From: JAFGCR01 sp964538225
GTDB taxonomy: Bacteria > Patescibacteriota > Gracilibacteria > UM-FILTER-43-11
DNA: 7,274 nt
Assembly: GCA_964538225.1 (NCBI GenBank)
Contig: CAZIDW010000065.1
Span: 1 to 7,274 of the forward strand
Direction: 5' to 3'
Every line of letters starts with the position of its first letter. Position 1 is the first letter of the stretch. A program made the translations under genes and the position numbers. The notes below the pieces were generated by a model. That model was not told the DNA's origin. It made no database searches and was given only the letters and a program-made list of their open reading frames with translations. Below, piece after piece: positions 1 to 4,645 of this stretch.

Positions 1-1130
1 TAAGTTTCTCCATCAGCCACTACTTGATGAAAATCAATATAAAGATCGGGGGATAAATCAGAAGGATGGGTTGTATTATTGTATAAGGCTTCCAGCTCCG
101 ACTGAGACACTGCGTCAGAAAAAGTAGCCATCCAATAGGCTTTACCTTCAAATGCATCTGATCCACCTCCTGATTCATAGCTTGATTTGTCATAAAGCAG
201 ACCCAGCCCATCGCTCGTATCATGAGGATTTTCATACCATTCATAAGATTGTTCGTCTTTATCGGTACCATTGGTGTCAACAATATATAATTTTTGTTCA
301 TTCACCACCGGATCAAAAGTTAAAGCCACTAAAACATCTTCATTCAGCGGTAAATCACCATAAAGAGCTAAATAAGCCGCACTTGGTATTATACCCTGAA
401 TCATGTTGTCGTCTGGATTCCCCTCAATATAATATGCTGCTCCTTCATTTCCGCCTTTCTTAAAAATCAATTGGGTTGTATTACTATACGTGGCATCGAA
501 TCGAAGAAACGCGACAAGAGAAAAAGCGCCTGTAGTATAATCAAAGTCATCTTCATCCGCTGTGTCTGTATACAGCCATGATGCGCCATCAAAATGCCAA
601 TAAGAGGTAAGAGGGTCTTCAAAACTGCCGCCCCCGCCCCCCACCGGGTAACAGGCACCGCCACTTACCGCGTCGCACACAAACGCGTACCAGTCACAGG
701 ATTCCCCGCAGGTTTCGGAACCGGTGGTAGGGTAGGTAAGCCCGCTGATAGCCACCGTGGAATCCGAAGCGGAAGCGCTGATGGCCCATTCCCCGTCATC
801 ACAGGTGGGAGCGGAGGCGCCGCCATGGGTGATGGCCGCAGTCTTGCAGAGAGCCAGATAATACTGGTCGCTATTGGAATCGTAACCGTTGCCGGAAAAC
901 GATATATTACTTCCCGTATTGGTGGGAGAGGTAGAGCTGGAGCCGCCGTCGGACGGGGTGGCCCAGAAGACGGGGGAGGCGTTCTCGATGCCGACACTGG
1001 AAGAAAGGTCTTCCTGGGCTGCGCGGGCCGGGTAAATATTATTATAAAAAACGCCTCCCAAAGCGATCATGACGGAAACCATGAAAGCAAAAAAGTAAAA
1101 GGGGGCGCGTGGGGTTTTGGGTGTACGCAT
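1..1130 (-). CDS. Secreted surface protein with Cys-containing domain and LamG-like domain (C-terminus beyond window)
   Basis: The frame is open from an ATG at 1130 to the left edge, giving 376 residues without a stop; the C-terminus is missing. Residues 1-37 form a basic N-terminus and a hydrophobic stretch (about 11-30) ending in ARA, as in a signal peptide or membrane anchor. Residues about 40-162 form a Ser/Thr/Gly-rich extracellular domain with six cysteines (95, 110, 141, 145, 152, 160), containing SNSDQYYLALCKT and CDWYAFVCDA. A linker with five glycines (164-168) leads to a concanavalin/LamG-like region: YWHFDGASW at 177-185, then AFSLVAFLRF, YYIEG and KAYWMATFSDAVS. LamG-like jellyrolls usually bind carbohydrate or protein outside the cell; the ligand here is unknown. 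No Shine-Dalgarno sequence precedes the ATG. The linker and LamG-like half is visibly more AT-rich than the N-terminal half, which suggests domain shuffling. The open frame and secretion are well supported; the LamG assignment is by motif reading. Confidence 0.85.
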   Translation of the reverse strand, partial: MRTPKTPRAPFYFFAFMVSVMIALGGVFYNNIYPARAAQEDLSSSVGIENASPVFWATPSDGGSSSTSPTNTGSNISFSGNGYDSNSDQYYLALCKTAAITHGGASAPTCDDGEWAISASASDSTVAISGLTYPTTGSETCGESCDWYAFVCDAVSGGACYPVGGGGGSFEDPLTSYWHFDGASWLYTDTADEDDFDYTTGAFSLVAFLRFDATYSNTTQLIFKKGGNEGAAYYIEGNPDDNMIQGIIPSAAYLALYGDLPLNEDVLVALTFDPVVNEQKLYIVDTNGTDKDEQSYEWYENPHDTSDGLGLLYDKSSYESGGGSDAFEGKAYWMATFSDAVSQSELEALYNNTTHPSDLSPDLYIDFHQVVADGET

Positions 1131-1159
1131 AGATTTGTTTTTATTTATAAACCAAAATC

Positions 1160-1188
1160 AGTATACGCTTCAGGCTGTGGGGGGGCAA
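1160..1188 (-). promoter_or_regulatory. Sigma70-type promoter for the secreted LamG-like protein
   Basis: On the minus strand TTGCCC (1183-1188) and TATACT (1160-1165) are separated by exactly 17 bp, matching the consensus at 4 of 6 and 5 of 6 positions. It lies in the 65-bp gap after the thioredoxin/DsbD-like gene and would start a leader of roughly 20-25 nt before the ATG at 1130. The surface protein can therefore be transcribed independently of the gene upstream. A second AT-rich box (TATAAA) lies closer to the start and could act instead. Confidence 0.5.
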
Positions 1189-1195
1189 GAAAAAC

Positions 1196-2455
1196 TTACC
1201 CAAACACCAGCCACGTGGGGTTCGTCAGTAAAATGACCCCCAGAATCACCATGATAAGCCCGCCGATAAAGTGGGAGGCACGGGTGTATTTGTGGGTGGT
1301 CAGGCCGATCTTATCGAAGCTGTACAGCGCTAAAATAAAGATGATGATGTCATCGACCATGTACATGAGGATGTAAAGCGCGTTGTATAATTGTTTGCCG
1401 GCCCAGCTCAGGTAACTCATATCAAGCACTTTGGTGAAAGTCTGCGGAATACCCACCGAGCAGGCGAATTCGATGATGTTGACGGAAAACGCCAGACCCA
1501 AAATCCCCAGCCCGACCATTAGTGTCATGGGTGCCTGAGCGTATCCTTTTATTTTTTCCTGCGTTTTGCGCTTTCTTTCCAGACTGCCGACTTTGCAGGC
1601 GGTGTCTTTTTTGTAAAACAGCCACAGGAAATAAGAACCCGCTCCCACAGCAACCAGCCCAACGATAGGGGTGACGATGCGGTCCATGCCCACAAAATCC
1701 CACGTGGTCATCCAGACATTGAGGATGAGGTAATACATCACGGCCTCCGCCACGATGAAGATCCCCGCCATCTCAAACATCCGGCGCCGGGAACCGGCCT
1801 CGGCGAGGATGGTGAGGAACATCACCAGAACCCACATGGCGCAGGGGTTAAACCCATCCACAAAACCGAGCACAACAGATAAAACTGGCAGGGAATATTT
1901 AGAGACATCCACCGGCCCCACAAACGGAACCGTGACCCAGTAATCCACCGCTTCCACCCCGCACTGCAGGGTTTCCCCCTCGATACTGCAGGTGCCGGTA
2001 TCCGTTTCGATCTGCCGGCTCCCCCCGGCCGCGATGAATTCCTGAAACGTGTACTGGGGCTTGCCTTTGGCGTTGTTGATCAGGGCTTCGAGTTTTTTGC
2101 CAGTGGTCTTCGCCGTATCAAACCCCTGCAAAATCACCGCGTCGATGATGGTAATCGGAGTGATCTTGGGGATGCCTTCGAGTTCGGTGAGCTGAATGAA
2201 ATGTTCTTTGTGCTCCTTTTCGCCGATATCGTGATAGACCACGATCAGATCGCCGCGTGTTTTGGAAAGCTGGTTTAAAAATTCCTTTTCCGCCTGGCAA
2301 TGACTGCAGTCATCCCGTTCAAACACCTCCACGCGAACCGTATCGGTGGGAGCGTCCACCGCGTGAGCAAAAGGCGTAAACAGCGCCAGAGTGCCGAACA
2401 GGACGATCCATAATCTTTTCAGCATACGATTAGTCATAAAAGGTGGAATTATCAT
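1196..2455 (-). CDS. Thioredoxin-like domain fused to DsbD/CcdA-like transmembrane protein
   Basis: A predicted membrane thiol-disulfide exchange protein of 419 residues. Residues 11-32 are a signal peptide (MLKRLWIVLFGTLALF, then AHA). Residues about 38-130 are a thioredoxin/glutaredoxin-like fold with the redox motif CSHC at 50-53 and a likely cis-proline in KITPITII (P100). Residues about 186-416 hold six hydrophobic segments of DsbD/CcdA type, including GFNPCAMW (C205) and EFACSVGIP (C332), the two membrane cysteines expected to pass electrons across the bilayer. An extra pair, C157 and C165, sits in the linker. In this family, reducing power moves from cytoplasmic thioredoxin through the membrane cysteines to an extracytoplasmic domain; the direction here is inferred. 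The start at 2455 is chosen because GGGAG lies 5 bp upstream; a TTG start at 2479 would add eight residues and bury that site. The Cys-rich secreted protein follows downstream on the same strand. Confidence 0.85.
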   Translation of the reverse strand: MIIPPFMTNRMLKRLWIVLFGTLALFTPFAHAVDAPTDTVRVEVFERDDCSHCQAEKEFLNQLSKTRGDLIVVYHDIGEKEHKEHFIQLTELEGIPKITPITIIDAVILQGFDTAKTTGKKLEALINNAKGKPQYTFQEFIAAGGSRQIETDTGTCSIEGETLQCGVEAVDYWVTVPFVGPVDVSKYSLPVLSVVLGFVDGFNPCAMWVLVMFLTILAEAGSRRRMFEMAGIFIVAEAVMYYLILNVWMTTWDFVGMDRIVTPIVGLVAVGAGSYFLWLFYKKDTACKVGSLERKRKTQEKIKGYAQAPMTLMVGLGILGLAFSVNIIEFACSVGIPQTFTKVLDMSYLSWAGKQLYNALYILMYMVDDIIIFILALYSFDKIGLTTHKYTRASHFIGGLIMVILGVILLTNPTWLVFG

Positions 2456-2460
2456 AACGG

Positions 2461-2465
2461 CTCCC
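2461..2465 (-). promoter_or_regulatory. Ribosome binding site deciding the start at 2455
   Basis: On the minus strand GGGAG lies 5 bp before the ATG at 2453-2455. It is the only clear Shine-Dalgarno-like sequence in front of any gene start in the window, and it supports the 419-residue product over the longer TTG-initiated version. Confidence 0.6.
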
Positions 2466-2502
2466 TGTAAAAATGACAACTTTAAATAACATTCAGCGCC
2501 TT

Positions 2503-2528
2503 CGTCATTTCGTCATGTCGTCATTTCG
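2503..2528. repeat. 8-bp tandem repeat CGTCATKT in the divergent promoter region
   Basis: Three consecutive 8-mers, CGTCATTT, CGTCATGT and CGTCATTT, plus a trailing CG fill 2503-2528. They sit between the divergent thioredoxin/DsbD-like gene and polX and cover the polX -35 position. They could be an operator array or simply a microsatellite; nothing in the sequence decides. Confidence 0.6.
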
Positions 2529-2536
2529 TTTATAAT
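2508..2536 (+). promoter_or_regulatory. polX promoter, leaderless arrangement
   Basis: A perfect TATAAT (2531-2536) ends 6 bp before the polX ATG at 2543, so transcription starting about 7 bp after the box would begin at or next to the start codon. There is no Shine-Dalgarno sequence. The -35 position at 17-bp spacing reads TTTCGT (2508-2513), a poor match to TTGACA. The -10 box is convincing; the -35 is not. Confidence 0.5.
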
Positions 2537-2542
2537 AAAAAT

Positions 2543-3499
2543 ATGAAAAATACCAACAATGAAATCAGCCAGTGTTTCAATGAGATCGCGGACCTGATGG
2601 CGATCCTGAATGAAAATTCTTTTAAGATCCGCGCCTACCGCGAGGCGGCCCGCCGGCTGAAAGAGGAATTCGAGCCCATCACCAAAAAAACCGGTAAAAA
2701 AGAACTGATGAAGATGCCCGGTATCGGCGACACGCTAGCCGACAAGATCATCCAGTATCTTAAAAACGGGAAGATCAGGTATCTGGAACAGCTGAGAAAA
2801 AAAATCCCCAAACCCGTCCGCGACCTTTTAAAGGTCCCCCATTTAGGCCCGAACCGCGTCCGCGATCTATACCTTAATCTCGACATCCAATCCAAAGACG
2901 ACCTGAAGAAATACGCCAAAAGCGGTGAGATCGCCAAACTGAACGGTTTTGGAGATAAGCTGGTGAAACAGATCCTGGGCGCGCTGGAAACCGGACAGAA
3001 AAAAAAGAAACGCCATGAACGGTCAGAAGTCAAACCCATCGCGGACAAACTAGTCAGACTGCTTGAAAAAATCAAAGGCGTTAAAAAGGCGGCCGTGGCC
3101 GGCAGTTACCGCCGCAAAGCCAGAACCGTCGGCGACCTGGACATCCTGGTGGTGGGAAGCAAAAAGGCGGCGGAAAAGGCCGTGGAACAGGTTGAAAAAT
3201 CATTTAAAGACCTCACTTTTCTGGCCAAGGGAGAAACAAAAGTCGCTTTTGTGATCTTCCCGGAAAACCTGCAGGTGGACATCCGGTTGGTGCCGCAGGA
3301 AAGTTACGGCGCCGCGCTTTTATACTTCACCGGCAATAAAGATTACAATGTGATGATGCGGAAAGCCGCGATTGAAAAAGGCTACCTGCTCAACGAATAC
3401 GGCCTATTTAAAGACGGGGAATATATAGCCGGAAGGACTGAAAAAGAGGTGTTCGAGAAACTGGGAATGAAATACGCAAAACCTGAGATGCGGAAATAA
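2543..3499 (+). CDS. polX: DNA polymerase X family protein lacking the PHP domain
   Basis: A family X DNA polymerase (gap filling in base excision and break repair) of 318 residues. The N-terminal 8-kDa-like region holds helix-hairpin-helix DNA-binding turns at MPGIGD (58-63), VPHLGPNRV (98-106) and LNGFGDKLV (133-141). The nucleotidyltransferase palm begins with GSYRR (187-191) and the metal-binding pair D198/D200 in GDLDILV; the third aspartate is D246 in LQVDIRLV. The thumb carries LLYFTGNKDYN (259-269), with the YF sugar-discrimination motif at 261-262, and NEYGLF. Most bacterial PolX proteins are near 570 residues because a PHP exonuclease domain follows; here the protein ends where that domain would begin. 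The tail after LG reads MKYAKPEMRK, while an almost identical 3' end with tail LPKKPPEQRK lies downstream. The gene is divergent from the thioredoxin/DsbD-like gene. Polymerase identity is very secure. Confidence 0.95.
   Translation: MKNTNNEISQCFNEIADLMAILNENSFKIRAYREAARRLKEEFEPITKKTGKKELMKMPGIGDTLADKIIQYLKNGKIRYLEQLRKKIPKPVRDLLKVPHLGPNRVRDLYLNLDIQSKDDLKKYAKSGEIAKLNGFGDKLVKQILGALETGQKKKKRHERSEVKPIADKLVRLLEKIKGVKKAAVAGSYRRKARTVGDLDILVVGSKKAAEKAVEQVEKSFKDLTFLAKGETKVAFVIFPENLQVDIRLVPQESYGAALLYFTGNKDYNVMMRKAAIEKGYLLNEYGLFKDGEYIAGRTEKEVFEKLGMKYAKPEMRK
3410..3465 (+). repeat. 56-bp direct repeat, copy 1 (inside the polX 3' end)
   Basis: This segment, from AAAGACGGGG to CTGGG, is identical base for base to 3724-3779. 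It encodes the C-terminal stretch KDGEYIAGRTEKEVFEKLG of PolX. The bases on either side differ between the copies apart from remnants near the stop codon. Confidence 0.95.
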
Positions 3500-3505
3500 T
3501 ATATA

Positions 3506-3679
3506 GGATTTTCCAATTTGGGTATCCTCCGGGGATAAAATGTGAGCTTTGCGTTCAGGAACGGAATGAGTGACGACAGGAACAAATGAAGTGAATGAGG
3601 CTAGCGTAAATATTTTTGCGACAAAAAAATATTAAGCTAGCAAGCAAAGCCCTTTTGGGCCCCAAATTGGAAAATATCC
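3506..3679. repeat. Nested inverted repeats, about 174 bp
   Basis: The outer arms are GGATTTTCCAATTTGGG (3506-3522) and CCCAAATTGGAAAATATCC (3661-3679); 15 bp pair perfectly and the right arm has a 2-bp insertion. The middle arms are GCTTTGC (3546-3552) and GCAAAGC (3644-3650). The inner arms run from GCTAGC (3600-3605) through a T-rich stretch to a 5-nt loop GCGAC (3618-3622), then back through an A-rich stretch to GCTAGC (3636-3641). As RNA or single-stranded DNA this could fold into one long branched hairpin. It could also slow or end polX transcription. Confidence 0.85.
3556..3598. repeat. Imperfect 21-bp tandem duplication
   Basis: Two consecutive units both begin CAGGAAC (3556 and 3577) and continue with similar ATGAGTGA and ATGAAGTGA sequences. 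They make up the asymmetric extra sequence in the left half of the nested palindrome. Confidence 0.55.
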
Positions 3680-3694
3680 GCTTGCGGGAAAGAC

Positions 3695-3719
3695 CGCGAA
3701 AACCAAAGCGGTTTTCGCG
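3695..3719. repeat. Perfect 10-bp stem hairpin next to the second polX tail
   Basis: CGCGAAAACC (3695-3704) and GGTTTTCGCG (3710-3719) pair completely around a 5-nt loop AAAGC. The plus strand continues with A residues rather than a T-run, and the minus strand has no T-run after the stem either, so it is not a standard intrinsic terminator in either direction. It lies 4 bp before the second copy of the 56-bp repeat. Confidence 0.85.
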
Positions 3720-3723
3720 AAAA

Positions 3724-3813
3724 AAAGACGGGGAATATATAGCCGGAAGGACTGAAAAAGAGGTGTTCGAGAAACTGGGCTTACCGAAAAAACCGCCGGA
3801 ACAGCGGAAATGA
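3724..3813 (+). pseudogene. Detached duplicate of the polX 3' end with a different tail
   Basis: The first 56 bp (3724-3779) repeat 3410-3465 exactly and encode KDGEYIAGRTEKEVFEKLG. The sequence then diverges to LPKKPPEQRK and a TGA stop at 3811-3813. This tail resembles the usual end of the PolX polymerase region (a PPELRE-like motif) better than the tail on the intact gene. There is no start codon or polymerase domain in this frame, so it is a gene fragment. If the intervening 314 bp were removed, polX would read straight through into this tail, suggesting it may be the original 3' end. Confidence 0.8.
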
Positions 3814-4046
3814 CATTGCAAAAAAGGGCACTGGTAAACTACAATAAAATCAAACTGGAACACCCGTTGCTTGCTTATAATTTCCTCTACAACCATATCT
3901 ATGGGATTCCTAACATCGACCCGCGCTGTGGCGCGTGTCTGCGGAGACCCACCTTGAATCATTCGGGGATTCAAAGGAGGCAAGGAACGGTGTTTCGGTT
4001 TTTAAAAAAATGGATTATAATCAAAACAGACATTAAACATAAAAAC
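3814..4046. other. Intergenic region without a supported gene
   Basis: A plus-strand frame is open from an ATG at 3810 into the Lys-rich gene, but its translation has no recognisable domain and a promoter lies inside it. Two small inverted repeats are visible: CGCGC/GCGCG (3922-3926/3931-3935, 4-nt loop) and TTGAATC/GATTCAA (3954-3960/3968-3974, 7-nt loop). Neither has a T-run or fits a tRNA. The second could end transcripts coming from polX or form a small structured RNA, but there is no evidence for either. Confidence 0.5.
3993..4021 (+). promoter_or_regulatory. Promoter for the Lys-rich protein gene
   Basis: A perfect TATAAT (4016-4021) lies 25 bp before the ATG at 4047. At 17-bp spacing the -35 position reads TTTCGG (3993-3998), almost the same as TTTCGT at the same spacing in front of polX, though both fit TTGACA poorly. 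The predicted leader is about 20 nt, A-rich and without a Shine-Dalgarno sequence. Confidence 0.45.
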
Positions 4047-4502
4047 ATGCCAACTAAGAAATCCGATCCAAAAAAAGCGGCCAAAAAGGCCAAAGATAAA
4101 TTACAGCACAACGCGGTCGCCAAAACCGCAAAGGATATTTTCGGTAAGATTAAAAACAAAACCGATATTGACAATAAAAAAGTAGATGCCTGGCAGAAAA
4201 AATGGCTGGCCGTGCCTAAAAACCGCACCAAATACGAACATTTGAAAGACGCGCCGGCCGTGGTAGGCGAAGAACTGTTTGCCATGACCAACGACATCAT
4301 CGACTTCGTCCAGCGCGAAGAAGGGGGCAAATCCCATGTATTTAAGTCGCTGAAAGAAAAAGGCGCCGCTTTTCTGCACCACCCCATTGAATACCTGCAG
4401 AAGAAAGGGGAGGAAGCCGGAAAAAAGGCAAAGGAAGTAAAAAAGTCAGCAAAGAAAAAGGCGAAAAAGACTAAATCGGCTACCAAAAAAGCTGCGAAAT
4501 AG
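4047..4502 (+). CDS. Lys/Ala-rich small basic protein, function unknown
   Basis: A soluble, strongly basic protein of 151 residues; the family is not recognised. Residues 1-44 are Lys-rich (PKKAAKKAKDKL). Residues about 45-118 look like a folded core with aromatic and acidic residues (DAWQKKWLAVPKN, EELFAMTNDIIDFVQREEG, FLHHPIEYLQ). Residues 119-151 are a Lys/Ala tail (KKAKEVKKSAKKKAKKTK) like those of histone H1-type and chlamydial Hc1-type proteins, suggesting DNA or RNA binding. A nucleoid or ribosome-associated role is possible but inferred from composition alone. The start at 4047 is preferred over an in-frame ATG at 3810 because a perfect -10 box lies between them and the extra 79 residues look non-coding. 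No signal peptide or membrane segment is visible. An intergenic repeat element follows. Confidence 0.75.
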   Translation: MPTKKSDPKKAAKKAKDKLQHNAVAKTAKDIFGKIKNKTDIDNKKVDAWQKKWLAVPKNRTKYEHLKDAPAVVGEELFAMTNDIIDFVQREEGGKSHVFKSLKEKGAAFLHHPIEYLQKKGEEAGKKAKEVKKSAKKKAKKTKSATKKAAK

Positions 4503-4514
4503 TATCAATGATGC

Positions 4515-4535
4515 TTGTAATTGGTAATTTATAAT
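4515..4535. repeat. Heptamer array, left (three TYRTAAT-like units)
   Basis: Three consecutive 7-mers, TTGTAAT, TGGTAAT and TTATAAT. They are inverted relative to the five-unit array at 4577-4611; 4514-4534 pairs with 4585-4605 with two mismatches over 21 bp. Confidence 0.7.
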
Positions 4536-4537
4536 TT

Positions 4538-4554
4538 ATCCCGCTTTACGGGGT
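4538..4554 (+). terminator. Possible weak terminator hairpin after the Lys-rich gene
   Basis: ATCCCG (4538-4543) and CGGGGT (4549-4554) pair, with one wobble, around the loop CTTTA. The following sequence is AT-rich but lacks a proper T-run. It sits at the centre of the inverted heptamer arrays, so the whole 4514-4605 segment could fold as a long stem and serve both flanking genes. Confidence 0.35.
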
Positions 4555-4576
4555 GTAATTTGAATATTTTATTAAA

Positions 4577-4611
4577 ATTACGAGTTACAAATTACGAATT
4601 ACAAGTTACAA
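4577..4611. repeat. Heptamer array, right (five RTTACRA units)
   Basis: Five tandem 7-mers: ATTACGA, GTTACAA, ATTACGA, ATTACAA and GTTACAA. They end 34 bp before the pheT start and form the right arm of an imperfect 92-bp palindrome (4514-4605) with the left array. Confidence 0.85.
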
Positions 4612-4645
4612 TGGATAACGTTATTTAGCTATTCCATTATTTGAC

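Larger units (their letters stand above)
3500..3723. mobile_element. Palindrome-rich insertion between two copies of the polX 3' end
   Basis: These 224 bp contain no supported gene. They hold three nested inverted-repeat pairs (outer 3506-3522/3661-3679, middle 3546-3552/3644-3650, inner 3600-3617/3623-3641), a 21-bp imperfect tandem duplication (3556-3598) and a separate perfect hairpin (3695-3719). With the flanking 56-bp direct repeats this looks like an inserted non-autonomous palindromic element, or the remnant of a larger integrated element. No transposase lies inside. The mobile nature is inferred from structure only. Confidence 0.4.

Noticed and set aside
594..1376. Plus-strand 260-residue open frame
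   Set aside because: It lies antisense to two well-supported minus-strand genes and its low-complexity Gly/Arg translation reflects their GC-rich codons.
2456..2479. TTG start at 2479 for the thioredoxin/DsbD-like protein
   Set aside because: The GGGAG site 5 bp before the ATG at 2455 and the signal peptide geometry favour the shorter form.
3616..3813. A 65-residue plus-strand frame from a TTG through the palindromes into the second polX tail
   Set aside because: The only meaningful part is the duplicated polX end; the preceding residues come from inverted-repeat DNA and there is no ribosome binding site.
3954..3974. Hairpin TTGAATC/GATTCAA as part of a tRNA or terminator
   Set aside because: No cloverleaf can be built around it and no T-run follows.
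3555..3983. Minus-strand 142-residue open frame across the palindromic region
   Set aside because: It is the antisense of the polX fragment and inverted repeats, with no recognisable domain or start signal.
3810..4046. In-frame 79-residue N-terminal extension of the Lys-rich protein from an ATG at 3810
   Set aside because: It shows no domain, its start overlaps the stop of the polX fragment, and a perfect -10 box lies inside it just before the better start at 4047.
4577..4611. Heptamer array as a CRISPR array
   Set aside because: The units are 7 bp and contiguous with no spacers.
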